A DNA stretch of 64,000 nt from Methanocalculus taiwanensis (GTDB taxonomy: Archaea; Halobacteriota; Methanomicrobia; Methanomicrobiales; Methanocorpusculaceae). Both the position numbers and the translations under genes were made by a program. The stretch spans positions 62,001-126,000 of the forward strand of contig NZ_VOTZ01000002.1 in assembly GCF_024372745.1 (NCBI RefSeq), read 5' to 3'. Shown here piece after piece: positions 1 through 9,137 of the stretch. Numbering within the stretch: position 1 is the stretch's first letter; each line of letters starts with the position of its first letter. The notes beneath the pieces are model-generated. The model had not been told where the DNA came from, did no database searches, and saw only the letters and a list, made by a program, of their open reading frames with translations.

Positions 1-561
1 GAGAAGAGCCTCCTCGGGTCGATCGGGCTCTCGCTTCTTGGGGGGCAGAGCTTCTTTGTTACAGATTATACAGCCGGAAACGAACCCGCCGAGGCCGCAT
101 TCAGTGCAGCTCCGCTTGGTGATGTGGACACCCTCCAGATAGCACCCGGAAAGGGCTATATCGTCCAGAAGTCATCGTATCTTGCCGCAACTGAAGGAGT
201 TGACCTGAACATGAAGTGGGAGGGCTTCACAAAAGGCCTCTTCGGGCAGGGGCTGTTGATGATAAAGGTCTCGGGAGAGGGGACGCTCTTCATTAATACG
301 TTTGGAGCAATCGATAAACATGTCCTAAAAGATGGTGAAAAGATGGTCGTTGATAACTTCCATCTTGTTGCCTTCAGCGACACCTGCCAGTACCGTGTAA
401 CGAAGTTCGGAGGTTTAAAAGAGACTCTTCTCTCAGGTGAAGGTCTGGTCACAGAGATTACAGGGCCTGGAGAGATCTATATCCAGACAAAGAATGTCCG
501 TGAACTTGCAGAGATGATCTGGTCGATCATTGAGCCAAGGGTGCAGGCTAAATCCAGGTAA
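1..561 (+). CDS. AIM24/TIGR00266 family protein, 5' partial
   Basis: The reading frame is open from base 1, so the start lies outside the window; 186 residues are visible. The Gly-rich, beta-repeat sequence (GQGLLMIKVSGEGTLFINTFG, then a GEGLVTEITGPGEIYIQT stretch near the C-terminus) fits the TIGR00266/AIM24 family, whose members form a beta-sandwich of unknown biochemical role. An internal GTG at 124 could be mistaken for a start, but family similarity begins before it (SLLGGQSFFVTDY). It ends about 215 bases before lysS with no sign of an operon link. The family call is firm; the function is unknown. Confidence 0.85.
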   Translation, partial: EKSLLGSIGLSLLGGQSFFVTDYTAGNEPAEAAFSAAPLGDVDTLQIAPGKGYIVQKSSYLAATEGVDLNMKWEGFTKGLFGQGLLMIKVSGEGTLFINTFGAIDKHVLKDGEKMVVDNFHLVAFSDTCQYRVTKFGGLKETLLSGEGLVTEITGPGEIYIQTKNVRELAEMIWSIIEPRVQAKSR

Positions 562-777
562 TCTTTTTAATTGAAAATGTATGGAAACAACCATCATTTT
601 CATCTTATATGCCTGTTGCCCTCGATGGCATCACAGATGTTTTTTCGTGAGGATGAAGCCCACCCTCACACCTTAATACTTCTCCCTGCGATTATATTTG
701 GTTAACAGGATTTTGATGAATTGCAATTTTCGCAAAGAAATCATATCCAGAAACACTCTCACAGAGGGAGATAATGA

Positions 778-2283
778 ATGAATGAGACGCCCGGCCTGAA
801 TTTTGATGAACAGAAAGTGGATAAACTCAAGGAACTGCAGGAGAGCGGGATTTTAGTCTATCCCTGGGAATATGCAAGAATAGATCATGCAGCTGAGATA
901 AAAGACAGATTCTCAGAAATCTCGCATGAAAAAAGTGAAGAGGCAGTATCTGTTGCAGGCAGGCTCTATACCAAGCGATCACATGGGAAGACTGTCTTTG
1001 CCGATCTTGGAGATGAAAGCGGAAGGATTCAGCTTTATATCCGGAAAAATGATCTTGGCGATGATGCGTTTTCCTTCTTTGCAAAAAATATAGATGTCGG
1101 GGACATCGTCGGTGTCAGAGGACATATCTTCAGGACAAAGGTTGGCGAGATCAGTATCTGGGTTGATGAGATCACTCTTCTCTCCAAGGCAATCTGTCCA
1201 CTTCCTGAAAAGTACCATGGTCTGACAAATGTTGAGACGAGATACCGCCAACGATACCTCGATCTCATCATAAACGATGAGGCGCGATCAATTTTTAAAA
1301 CCCGGAGCAGAATCATCAGCAAGCTCAGATCAGATCTCTCCGGGAACGGGTTTATGGAATTTGAGACTCCAACTATCCAGCCGATTTATGGAGGTGCAAA
1401 TGCCCGGCCATTCACGACATACCACAACTATCTCGATCAGAAACTCTACCTCAGAATTGCTCCGGAACTCTACCTGAAGCGCCTGATTGTCGGGGGCTTT
1501 GAGAAAGTCTTTGAGATTGCCAAAAACTTCAGGAACGAGGACATCGATACCCATCACAACCCTGAGTTCTCGATGGTTGAGATCTATTCGGCATATGCAG
1601 ACTATAACGATATGATGAGTCTCACCGAGGAGCTCATTTCCGGCATCATACAGGATGCAGCCGGGACATCTGAAGTGGAATTTGATGGAAAGATGATAGG
1701 CTATTCCAGGCCCTGGAGACGGATATCCATGGAAAAGGCAGTACTTGATGCAGCCGGCATTGATATCCATGCCCAATCAGTTGAAGAGCTCAGGAAGCTT
1801 GCAGAGAAGGAGAGAATCGATGGCTGGGATAAAGCCGGTTCACCTGGTGAATTCCTTGTCCTCTTCTTTGAACATTTTGTCGAACCGACGCTTATCCAGC
1901 CGACATTCATCTATGACTTCCCGATCGAGAACTCTCCACTCGCAAAAAAGCACAGGTCAAAGCCGGGCTATACGGAACGGTTTGAACTCTTCGTTGCCGG
2001 GATGGAGCTTGCAAATGGGTTCTCGGAACTAAATGATCCCCTTGACCAGAAGGCGCGGTTTGAGGAGCAGGATGCAAAACGCCAGCGTGGTGATCTTGAA
2101 GCCCAGATGATCGATTATGACTTTATCAATGCACTTGGATATGGAATGCCCCCGACCGGCGGGGTTGGGATAGGTATTGACCGGCTTGTGATGCTCGCAA
2201 CAGGGCAGAACTCCATCAAGGAAGTGATTCTCTTCCCATCAATGAAGCCCGTCAGAACTTCAGATGAGCAAACAGAGGAATAA
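778..2283 (+). CDS. lysS: Lysyl-tRNA synthetase, class II
   Basis: Charges tRNA-Lys with lysine in the cytoplasm. The 501 residues are the usual class II length: an N-terminal OB-fold for anticodon binding (about 55-140, SHGKTVFADLGDESGRIQLY), then the class II core with motif 2 (FRNEDIDTHHNPEF, near 255) and motif 3 (GGVGIGIDRLVML, near 465). The chosen ATG at 778 follows a purine-rich GAGGGAG at 764-770; an ATG four bases upstream (774) hits a stop after three codons. Many methanogens use class I LysRS instead, so this gene is a bacterial-type alternative; no class I copy is in the window. It converges on the M42 peptidase gene. Confidence 0.96.
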   Translation: MNETPGLNFDEQKVDKLKELQESGILVYPWEYARIDHAAEIKDRFSEISHEKSEEAVSVAGRLYTKRSHGKTVFADLGDESGRIQLYIRKNDLGDDAFSFFAKNIDVGDIVGVRGHIFRTKVGEISIWVDEITLLSKAICPLPEKYHGLTNVETRYRQRYLDLIINDEARSIFKTRSRIISKLRSDLSGNGFMEFETPTIQPIYGGANARPFTTYHNYLDQKLYLRIAPELYLKRLIVGGFEKVFEIAKNFRNEDIDTHHNPEFSMVEIYSAYADYNDMMSLTEELISGIIQDAAGTSEVEFDGKMIGYSRPWRRISMEKAVLDAAGIDIHAQSVEELRKLAEKERIDGWDKAGSPGEFLVLFFEHFVEPTLIQPTFIYDFPIENSPLAKKHRSKPGYTERFELFVAGMELANGFSELNDPLDQKARFEEQDAKRQRGDLEAQMIDYDFINALGYGMPPTGGVGIGIDRLVMLATGQNSIKEVILFPSMKPVRTSDEQTEE

Positions 2284-2361
2284 TATGCTGAATAACAGAA
2301 TGCCAGCAGACATTAAGTTCATCAGACACCCCTGACGACCATTGCACTTTTTATATAATAT

Positions 2362-2393
2362 TCTCTGAAAAAATTGGGATCATTCCCAATTTT
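2362..2393 (-). terminator. Hairpin with T tract at the end of the M42 peptidase gene
   Basis: A perfect 10-bp stem (AAAATTGGGA / TCCCAATTTT, 2370-2393) with a 4-nt loop lies between the convergent lysS and peptidase genes. Read on the minus strand the stem is followed by a T run. It overlaps the last codons and stop of the peptidase gene. Symmetry means it could also stop lysS transcription. Confidence 0.55.
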
Positions 2394-3432
2394 CAGGCTT
2401 TGATTTCAGAGCTTCAGTAAGGATCCGGATTCCATCCCTGATATCCTGCATATCAACAACTTCAACAGGAGAATGGATGTAACGAGCTGGAATTGAAAAT
2501 GGAACGCTTGGAATGCCACCCTGCTCGAGATGAATGATTGTTGCATCGGTATTGCCGCCTGTCCCAACCTCAATCTGGTATGAAATGCCGGCTGAATCTG
2601 CCGATTCGCGGAGCCACTGAACCATCTTCTGGTCAGATAAAAGCCCTCTCCCACTTGCCGATACAAGAATGACAACAGGTCCTTTCCCCATCTCAATACT
2701 TGCATCTTTTTTGTCAATGCCCGGATGATCACCGGGTATAGTGACATCGATTGCTATTGCACAATCCGGTTTTATTGAATAAGCACTCGTCTTCGCACCC
2801 TTCAGCCCGACCTCTTCCTGTACAGTAAAAACGGCGTAGAGCGTATGATCGGTCTCAAGGTGTTTCAGCGTCTCGATAATCATCGCAACACCGACCCTGT
2901 CATCAAAAGCCTTTCCAGTGACCCGCGTGCCAGCAAGTTCTTTCAGCTCACGATCGATCGTGATTGGGCACCCGATCTCGATCCCAAGACCCGCCACTTC
3001 TTCAGCCGAGGCGGCACCGACATCGATGAAGAGATCGTCCTGCTTCAATGACTTCTTTTTGTCCTCATCAGTCATCATGTGAGGTGGCTTTCCGCCAAGA
3101 ACACCTATGACAGGACCTTTCTTTCCATGGATGATCACTCGCTGGGCATAGAGGGCAGGGGTAAACCAGCCGCCAATTGTGACAAACCTGATGAAACCAC
3201 GTTCATCAATGTACTGGACCATACACCCGATCTCATCCATATGGGCGGCAAGCATCACTTTGAAATCGCTCCCTTTCTTTACTGCAATGAGGTTGCCCAT
3301 CGAGTCAACCTTAATCTCATCCACATATGGGGTAATTTCAGCTCTGATAATCTCCACGATATTCTGTTCATGCCCGGAAAGTCCATGTGCATCCGAGAGT
3401 CGCCTGAGTAATTCAAGTACCACAATAATCAC
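2380..3432 (-). CDS. M42 family metallo-aminopeptidase
   Basis: Predicted di-metal aminopeptidase of the M42 (TET/glutamyl aminopeptidase, formerly endoglucanase) family that trims peptides in the cytosol. Visible metal and catalytic sites in order: AAHMDEIG (His ligand, about residue 62), FDDRVG (bridging Asp, about 178), QEEVGLKGA (general base and ligand Glu pair, about 208), AIDVT (Asp, about 230) and a C-terminal RYIHSP (His, about 322). The 350 residues are normal for the family. The start is a GTG that abuts the stop of the upstream aminotransferase; a second GTG three codons later (3423) is equally possible. It is the last gene of a three-gene minus-strand operon. Confidence 0.9.
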   Translation of the reverse strand: MIIVVLELLRRLSDAHGLSGHEQNIVEIIRAEITPYVDEIKVDSMGNLIAVKKGSDFKVMLAAHMDEIGCMVQYIDERGFIRFVTIGGWFTPALYAQRVIIHGKKGPVIGVLGGKPPHMMTDEDKKKSLKQDDLFIDVGAASAEEVAGLGIEIGCPITIDRELKELAGTRVTGKAFDDRVGVAMIIETLKHLETDHTLYAVFTVQEEVGLKGAKTSAYSIKPDCAIAIDVTIPGDHPGIDKKDASIEMGKGPVVILVSASGRGLLSDQKMVQWLRESADSAGISYQIEVGTGGNTDATIIHLEQGGIPSVPFSIPARYIHSPVEVVDMQDIRDGIRILTEALKSKPENWE

Positions 3433-4527
3433 TTATATAACGCTTTCAATTCGATTAAGTGCTTCTTTCAGGGCATCCTGTGAGGCTGCATAACTGATCC
3501 GTGCATATCCTGCTCCATGCTCACCAAATGCGGTTCCAGGCACAATGATAACGCCTGCTGCGATGATCGCTTCCATCAGTTCAGTCCCCATAGGCACGAA
3601 GAGATAGAATGCTCCTTCAGGTACCGGGAACTCAAAACCCAGCCCCTGCAATCCTTTCACCATCAGATCACGGCGGTCGCGATATTCATCCCGCATTCTT
3701 GCGACAACGCTCTGATCGCCGGTGTATCCTGCGAGAGCAGCATACTGGGAGATGGACGATGCACAGGCGATGGTATACTGATGGACTTTCAGGCATTCCT
3801 CGGCAATCTCTAAAGGTGCTGCCAGAAGGCCAAGCCGCCATCCCGTCATGGCATAGGTTTTGCTGGTAGCATTGATGGTGATGACATTATCTCCATAAAG
3901 AGCTGCGCTGTAGTGTTTTCCTCCATAAATAAAGTGTTCATACACTTCATCTGAGATGACAACAGTCCCCTGATCATCGGCATATTCAACGATCCCCCTG
4001 ATAGTCTCCTCGGATTCAACCACTCCTGTAGGGTTAGCGGGGGAGTTGAGCACAATCATCCGGGCACCATCGATTGCCTCGCAGGTTCTATCCATATCTA
4101 TTCTGAGATCCTCTCCAAGCGGAACCGGATCGGCAATACCGCCAGATAGCTCGGCTAAGGCCCCATAGGAGACAAAACCAGGATCCGAATAGACAACCCG
4201 ATCACCGGGATTTACAATTGCCTGCATAGCAATATTGAGTGCTTCACTCGCACCTGCACATGCGATAATCTCTGAGGGCAAGTATTTAAGCCCATTTTCA
4301 CGCTCAAATTTTGCACATATTGCCTCCCGAAGTTCAGGTATGCCTGAATTCTGTGTATAGCCTGTCTTTCCATCCCGGATCGCCTGTATTGCTGCTTCCT
4401 TAATGTGGTCGGGCGTATCAAAGTCCGGCTGGCCAAGGGCAAGGCTGATCGCATCAGGCCCCGCCGATTCGAAGATCTTCCTGATACCGGAGATCTCAAG
4501 ATTCATTACCCTGTCTGCAAATTGCAT
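3433..4527 (-). CDS. Class I/II pyridoxal-phosphate aminotransferase
   Basis: PLP-dependent aminotransferase of the aspartate/aromatic fold type I group (364 aa). Recognisable elements are SPANPTG (substrate and PLP binding), ISDEVYEHF (PLP pyridine Asp) and SKTYAMTGWRLG containing the Schiff-base Lys. The exact amino-acid specificity cannot be read; aspartate or aromatic amino acids are both reasonable, and the window otherwise lacks the aminotransferase needed to finish Phe/Tyr synthesis. I place the start at the ATG at 4527, which has GAGGA about ten bases upstream, rather than the TTG at 4533. It lies between hxlB and the M42 peptidase in one operon. Confidence 0.88.
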   Translation of the reverse strand: MQFADRVMNLEISGIRKIFESAGPDAISLALGQPDFDTPDHIKEAAIQAIRDGKTGYTQNSGIPELREAICAKFERENGLKYLPSEIIACAGASEALNIAMQAIVNPGDRVVYSDPGFVSYGALAELSGGIADPVPLGEDLRIDMDRTCEAIDGARMIVLNSPANPTGVVESEETIRGIVEYADDQGTVVISDEVYEHFIYGGKHYSAALYGDNVITINATSKTYAMTGWRLGLLAAPLEIAEECLKVHQYTIACASSISQYAALAGYTGDQSVVARMRDEYRDRRDLMVKGLQGLGFEFPVPEGAFYLFVPMGTELMEAIIAAGVIIVPGTAFGEHGAGYARISYAASQDALKEALNRIESVI

Positions 4528-4539
4528 AAACAATCCTCA

Positions 4540-5142
4540 TTACTCGATATTCGTATGTCTTTTCTTCAGCTCCCCTTCAGAGGTCTGCGTGATCTCCATA
4601 ATGTGAGATACCAGTGCATCAGAGAAGACCATAGACGTTGTCTCAAAGATGGTGCCAAGAGGTGCAAAGGATTTATGTTCTCCCATCATCTGGCGGATGT
4701 CATATTCATGGGATTCATCTGTCACCGCATCCCTCTGGCTTTCGATCACAACGATTACATCAGCAATTATTCCAATAGTCGAATCCTTATTTGAGGTGAT
4801 CAGCCCAATGGTTGATCCGATACCTTTGGCGGTCTGGGCAACATCTGCAATCGATTTTGTATTTCCTGATCCTGAAAAAGCGATGAACATATCATTCTTT
4901 TCAATTGCCGGTGTAATTGTTTCACCAACCACAAACGAGGTGAAACCAAGATGCATTAGCCTCATTGCAAATGCCTTTGCAACGAGTCCTGATCTTCCTG
5001 CACCCATTACATAGATCCTATTGGCAGAGAGGATAGCATGTGTGAACGCGTCCACCTCTTCATCTGCAATCGAATCGGCAATAGACTGGATCTTTTGGGC
5101 CATCAGCCTCATCATATCCAGCACTCCCCCATTCCTACTCAT
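4540..5142 (-). CDS. hxlB: 6-phospho-3-hexuloisomerase
   Basis: A 200-aa SIS-domain protein with MGAGRSGLVAKAFAMRL (near 48-64) and SGSGNTKSIADVA, the sugar-phosphate binding loops of 6-phospho-3-hexuloisomerase. In archaea this enzyme interconverts fructose 6-phosphate and hexulose 6-phosphate in the reverse ribulose-monophosphate route to ribulose 5-phosphate, replacing the pentose phosphate pathway. The partner hexulose-phosphate synthase is not nearby. It is the first gene of the minus-strand operon with the aminotransferase (12-base gap to the ATG at 4527) and the M42 peptidase. An alternative start at Met-10 to Met-14 is possible. Confidence 0.88.
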   Translation of the reverse strand: MSRNGGVLDMMRLMAQKIQSIADSIADEEVDAFTHAILSANRIYVMGAGRSGLVAKAFAMRLMHLGFTSFVVGETITPAIEKNDMFIAFSGSGNTKSIADVAQTAKGIGSTIGLITSNKDSTIGIIADVIVVIESQRDAVTDESHEYDIRQMMGEHKSFAPLGTIFETTSMVFSDALVSHIMEITQTSEGELKKRHTNIE

Positions 5143-5293
5143 TTAGAACACCTGTAATCATCTTGTATCGCACCCTAGATGAGAATATCCCACAAACCCT
5201 ACAGTTTGAATAGGGGAGTTATGATATGAGCATAAACATGCGATGGAAGAAACGTGATCCTTATCTAGTGGCATACACACTGTTACAATAACT

Positions 5294-5668
5294 ATGGATT
5301 ACCTGCACTATGTATTAGATCTCTTTATACTCCTTTTCGAAGCAATTGGTGCTGTTATGATCATCTATGGCGGCGTCCGTGGAGCCATAGGGTTCCTCAG
5401 GATTGAAGTTCTTCAGCACAGAACACTCTCATATGATTCTATACGAAGAGATTTTACAAATAAACTAATATTTGGGCTTGAATTTATCATCGCGGCCGAT
5501 CTACTTGCAACAATCATTGCACCATCTATGGAAGACGTCCTTCTCCTTGGTTCGATAGTGGCAATTAGGACGGCACTCTCGTATTTCCTTTCAAAAGAGA
5601 CGCTTGAATATCCGATGAGTGACGAATACAATTCCTCGATGATAAAAAGGATAAAAAACGAGCAATAA
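5294..5668 (+). CDS. DUF1622 family membrane protein
   Basis: 124 residues with three predicted membrane segments (about 8-32, 58-78 and 83-99) and the family pattern GAVMIIYGGVRGAIGFL followed by RRDFTNKLIFGLEFIIAADLLATI. DUF1622 proteins are small integral membrane proteins found widely in bacteria and archaea without a proven function. It is transcribed alone, divergent from hxlB across a 150-base gap and converging on the HAD hydrolase, with only three bases between stops. Confidence 0.85.
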   Translation: MDYLHYVLDLFILLFEAIGAVMIIYGGVRGAIGFLRIEVLQHRTLSYDSIRRDFTNKLIFGLEFIIAADLLATIIAPSMEDVLLLGSIVAIRTALSYFLSKETLEYPMSDEYNSSMIKRIKNEQ

Positions 5669-5671
5669 TCG

Positions 5672-6370
5672 CTATCTGGAACCAAGCAAAAGACGAATCA
5701 GTTCCTCTGGCCGCTCGATACGGAGTGTCCTTATAGAGGACGCTTTTGTTTCATCAGGATGCCAGTCGCCATATGCAGCATGAATGGTACACATACCAAG
5801 CCTTTTTGCGGGTTCTATATCCCGGCGGATGCTATCGCCGACATGGATAGCATGAAGCGGGTTGGATCGAAGCGAATCAAGCGCCATCAGGAAAGAGTCA
5901 GGATCGGGTTTTCTCCTGCCGCTGATATCCGGTGAAATAACTACATCAAAGTATTCCCTAAGATTTGCCTGCTTCAGGCGTTTTTCGGCCTGAACGGAAT
6001 CCGCATCCGTAACAACTCCAAGGCGCATTCCTTTTGATTGAAAGGCATCAAGTGCCTCTTCAATCCCTACGTAGGGTTGTATATTTGAGAGTTTCACATC
6101 CTCATAGATTGTACATGCTTTCAGATAAGTTGCCGAACCGGTGATCTCCATATCCGAAAGATAGTCAAAGATATTGGCGTAATCTTCAAATCCATGTCTT
6201 TTCCTGAGGAAATATGAGAAAAGAATGTCAGGGTCGCCACATCCGAGCTCGTCAATCACGGCAACACAGGCCTTTTGTTTGGCTGATATGAAATCAACAA
6301 GCGTATTGTCAAGATCAAAAAGAACAGCATCGAAGAGGCCATCCCGGAGTAGGAAATCCTGCATATCCAT
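5672..6370 (-). CDS. HAD-superfamily hydrolase
   Basis: 232-aa haloacid-dehalogenase-like phosphatase. Motif I is VLFDLDNTLVDF (nucleophile and acid Asp, near 18-22), motif II is GVVTDAD (near 117), motif III Lys is in GRRKPDPDSF and motif IV is HVGDSIRRDIEPAKRLGM. An alpha-helical cap lies between motifs I and II. It resembles the phosphoglycolate phosphatase/glyceraldehyde 3-phosphate phosphatase group, but the substrate cannot be read from sequence. Either of the first two Met codons (6370 or 6364) could be the start. Divergent from the MFS gene. Confidence 0.88.
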   Translation of the reverse strand: MDMQDFLLRDGLFDAVLFDLDNTLVDFISAKQKACVAVIDELGCGDPDILFSYFLRKRHGFEDYANIFDYLSDMEITGSATYLKACTIYEDVKLSNIQPYVGIEEALDAFQSKGMRLGVVTDADSVQAEKRLKQANLREYFDVVISPDISGRRKPDPDSFLMALDSLRSNPLHAIHVGDSIRRDIEPAKRLGMCTIHAAYGDWHPDETKASSIRTLRIERPEELIRLLLGSR

Positions 6371-6453
6371 TAGACACTCTTATGGTTGCATGCGCATCTT
6401 GATACAGGTTTGGATAGAAACAGTTGATAGCATGAGCGAAAGAAGGGATTCTG

Positions 6454-7611
6454 ATGACGAGGAGAGTTAGTCTCCGTATCATCTTCATCGCGGTTTTTGC
6501 CTCGATGCTCGGACTTGGAATTGTCGTCCCGTTGCTCCCTTATTATGCAGATGCCCTTGGCGCAACGGGTATTGGCATCGGACTGATCTTTTCAGGCTTT
6601 GCCCTCTCGCGTGCTGTGTTTATGCCCTTAATCGGCAGATATTCAGACAGAAAGGGACGCAAATATTTCATCCTGATTGGACTTGGCCTTTTTGCCATAC
6701 TTTCTGTTGCCTATATCTTCGCCTCATCAGTGGCCGGGCTGACCCTCATCCGGATTGCCCATGGTTTTGCTTCTGCAATGGTAGTTCCCGTTGCAATGGC
6801 ATATGTAGCGGATTTCTCTCCACCCGGAAAGGAGGGTATCGATATGGGATCGTTCAACGCCTCTCTCTTCCTTGGACTTGGATGCGGACCATTGATCGGT
6901 GGCGCGGTTCTTGATTCAGTTGGAATTGAGATGGTATTTCTGCTTATGGCAGCCCTGTCAGGTCTTGCTTTCGTTATCTGTCTGGCATTTTTGCCTGAAG
7001 CCCCCACTCTTCACAGAAAGCGTTCATCCATACGCCTTGCTGCAGGAAGTATCCATATGAAACCGATCCTTTTTTTCAGGATTATGAATGCATATGCAAA
7101 TGGCACATTTATGGTATTTCTGCCAGTCATAGCAATATTCTGGTTTCATCTGACTGCTTTTGAATCAGGCATCATCATCTCCATGTCGATTTTGGCAACC
7201 GGTTTCCTCCAACGCACATTCGGCGGTTTTGCGGATCGTTTTTCAAAAACAGGGCTTATCGTTATCGGAACGGTCATTGTTTCTCTCTGTCTTATCATCA
7301 TTCCCTTTTCATCAGGTTTTTTCGGTCTTTTTGTTGTCTCATTCATCCTGGGCATTGGAAGTGCTCTTGCAATACCGGCATCAACTGCAGTTGTTGTAAT
7401 AGCCGGGAGGGAATTTGGACAGGGAGCCTGTATGGGTGCATTCAATACTGCCATGAGTGTCGGCATGGTAACCGCACCGATCATATCAGGGCATCTGATG
7501 GATATTCTTGATATACGGGCATTATTTGAAATTGCAGGAGCTATATCACTTCTTTCAGCATTTCTCTTTCTCATATTTGCACGCCGTGCCGGCATAGATT
7601 CATATCGATGA
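6454..7611 (+). CDS. MFS transporter, 12 membrane segments
   Basis: 385-aa major facilitator superfamily carrier. The loop 2-3 signature GRYSDRKGRKYF and the motif-C-like stretch SLFLGLGCGPLIGG in segment 5 point to a proton-coupled drug or metabolite antiporter. Hydrophobic segments run through the whole protein with a polar middle loop near 185-200. Substrate unknown. The ATG at 6454 begins MTRRVSLRIIF; the upstream ATG at 6432 is in another frame and has no similarity. Divergent from the HAD gene. Confidence 0.86.
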   Translation: MTRRVSLRIIFIAVFASMLGLGIVVPLLPYYADALGATGIGIGLIFSGFALSRAVFMPLIGRYSDRKGRKYFILIGLGLFAILSVAYIFASSVAGLTLIRIAHGFASAMVVPVAMAYVADFSPPGKEGIDMGSFNASLFLGLGCGPLIGGAVLDSVGIEMVFLLMAALSGLAFVICLAFLPEAPTLHRKRSSIRLAAGSIHMKPILFFRIMNAYANGTFMVFLPVIAIFWFHLTAFESGIIISMSILATGFLQRTFGGFADRFSKTGLIVIGTVIVSLCLIIIPFSSGFFGLFVVSFILGIGSALAIPASTAVVVIAGREFGQGACMGAFNTAMSVGMVTAPIISGHLMDILDIRALFEIAGAISLLSAFLFLIFARRAGIDSYR

Positions 7612-7666
7612 TGCAAAACCAATAGCTTTAAACGGGCTGAGACAGTATCGATCATTAGGTGAATGG

Positions 7667-8143
7667 ATGGAGATTATCAAGATCCCAAAGATGGAGAAGA
7701 AGGAGTACGACCGGCTCATTGAAGAGGGGTATGTCTCCCGTATAGCATTCCAGGGTGAAAAGTACCCATATATTGCCCCCTTCCTGTATGTGTTTGATGG
7801 CAAATTCCTGTATTTCCTCTCGACAAAGTATGGAAGAAAGGTAAATCTCTTCCGTGAGAGCCCGTATGTATCCGTTGAAGTTGAGAAATACTCAAATGAT
7901 CTCTCCTGTTACACATTCGTGACAATGCAGGGGCGGATTGAGGAAGTGACCGACTCAATAGAGAAGAAAATTGTGCGGGAGAAATTTGTGAACCTGATTA
8001 CAGAGCGGAAGCTCTCAAACAATATCCTCGCCGCGCTTGGCCACTCACCTCAGGATCCACCGGAATCTATAGCCCGTGAGGAGAGATCGATGGTCTGGAA
8101 ATTGTCAGGAGTAAAAGATATCGTGGCGCTGAAGAATGTATGA
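7667..8143 (+). CDS. Pyridoxamine 5'-phosphate oxidase-like flavin-binding protein
   Basis: 158-aa split-barrel protein of the PNPOx-like/FMN-binding group. It begins IPKMEKKEYDRLIEEGYVSR, continues with the first barrel strands YPYIAPFLYVFDGKFLYFLS, and has the downstream VSVEVE strand typical of the archaeal and bacterial NimA/PNPOx-like proteins. These bind FMN, F420 or heme and may act as reductases or sensors; the ligand here is not known. A TATA-like AGCTTTAAA lies about 40 bases upstream. Single gene, converging on the glycosylase gene. Confidence 0.84.
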   Translation: MEIIKIPKMEKKEYDRLIEEGYVSRIAFQGEKYPYIAPFLYVFDGKFLYFLSTKYGRKVNLFRESPYVSVEVEKYSNDLSCYTFVTMQGRIEEVTDSIEKKIVREKFVNLITERKLSNNILAALGHSPQDPPESIAREERSMVWKLSGVKDIVALKNV

Positions 8144-8153
8144 TTACTTATAT

Positions 8154-9050
8154 TCATTCTTTTATTGAGTAGACGCCGGCTTCCTCACGGACAAAACCTT
8201 CCTTTTCGAGGTCGTTTAGTACCTTCTCGATTCGTCCATCCTCTCTTTCATTTGAAGCATTTAGCGCACTGATAAAGGAACTTTTGTTGATCTTTTTTCT
8301 ATCAAGGAGGAGGCGTAGTGCCTGGCCACGGATCTTTCGATCAGATCCATCGAAAGGAGCCTGTCGTGTATAATGCGTGCTTCGCCTGTTCGGATTTGGC
8401 AGCCGTTTTTTCAGATAGGTTCCATAATCCATGAGTGCGCTATACCACTCCCTCGGGTTATCCGGAGAGAGAGCAGCATGAATGATCGGCAGAATCTCAG
8501 TATCAGGAATATCATTTTGATCCTGGAAGAAATAATGGATACAAATCCGCCTGATATTCGTCTCAATATAGACAACAGGCATGTTGAATGCATATGCACA
8601 GATTGCAGCAGCAGTTGCTTTCCCAATACCCGGGAGCCTAGCAAGAATATCCGGATTGTCCGGAACAGATCCCCCATACTCGTCTCTCAGGATGATTGCC
8701 GCTTTCTGGAGATTGATTGCCCTCCGGTTATACCCAAGTCCTGACCAGGCAGAAAGAACCTCGGAGAGCGGAGCTGATGCAAGGCTATTAATCGTTGGGA
8801 ATTGTTCAATGAAAAAGATAAATTTTGGAGCAACCCGTTCCACCTGTGTCTGCTGGAGCATTACTTCTGAAACAAGGATAGAGTATGGATCGGTCGTTCT
8901 TCGCCAGGGGAGATCTCGTCCGTATTGCTGGTAATATGAGAGTACCATATCAGAAAAAAGCGATATTGCCTCATGACACGGCCCTTTCACAGCAGCTTTC
9001 ATCACTGCCAGCTCTTTTGTTGCAAGTTCATAATCAAGAGTACTATTCAC
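8154..9050 (-). CDS. MutY-like A/G-specific adenine DNA glycosylase lacking the Fe-S cluster
   Basis: 298-aa HhH-GPD DNA glycosylase. GRDLPWRRTTDPYSILVSE and VMLQQTQV match MutY, including the catalytic Glu of SEVMLQQT; the helix-hairpin-helix is LARLPGIGKATAAAI. The motif that in MutY carries the second catalytic Asp reads YIETNIRR, with Glu at that place. After MDYGTYLKKRLPNP no four-cysteine [4Fe-4S] loop follows. This matches a cluster-less subfamily I recall from archaea and CPR bacteria, so the lesion specificity (A:8-oxoG) is inferred. The C-terminal ~70 residues look like a small winged helix rather than the MutT-like domain. The start is GTG 9050 or ATG 9002; I cannot decide. Divergent from the photolyase gene. 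Confidence 0.85.
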   Translation of the reverse strand: MNSTLDYELATKELAVMKAAVKGPCHEAISLFSDMVLSYYQQYGRDLPWRRTTDPYSILVSEVMLQQTQVERVAPKFIFFIEQFPTINSLASAPLSEVLSAWSGLGYNRRAINLQKAAIILRDEYGGSVPDNPDILARLPGIGKATAAAICAYAFNMPVVYIETNIRRICIHYFFQDQNDIPDTEILPIIHAALSPDNPREWYSALMDYGTYLKKRLPNPNRRSTHYTRQAPFDGSDRKIRGQALRLLLDRKKINKSSFISALNASNEREDGRIEKVLNDLEKEGFVREEAGVYSIKE

Positions 9051-9137
9051 AAAGACTCATTCGAATCTCATTAAACAAATACTTCCTGATCCGGCATATG
9101 GGAGGTATTATCGTCTTGATCCGAGATATCACATCTC

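Noticed and set aside
6711-7007. Long opposite-strand frames under the MFS, pst permease and photolyase genes
   Set aside because: They are antisense shadows of strongly coding genes with Arg/Ser/Pro-rich products and no similarity.
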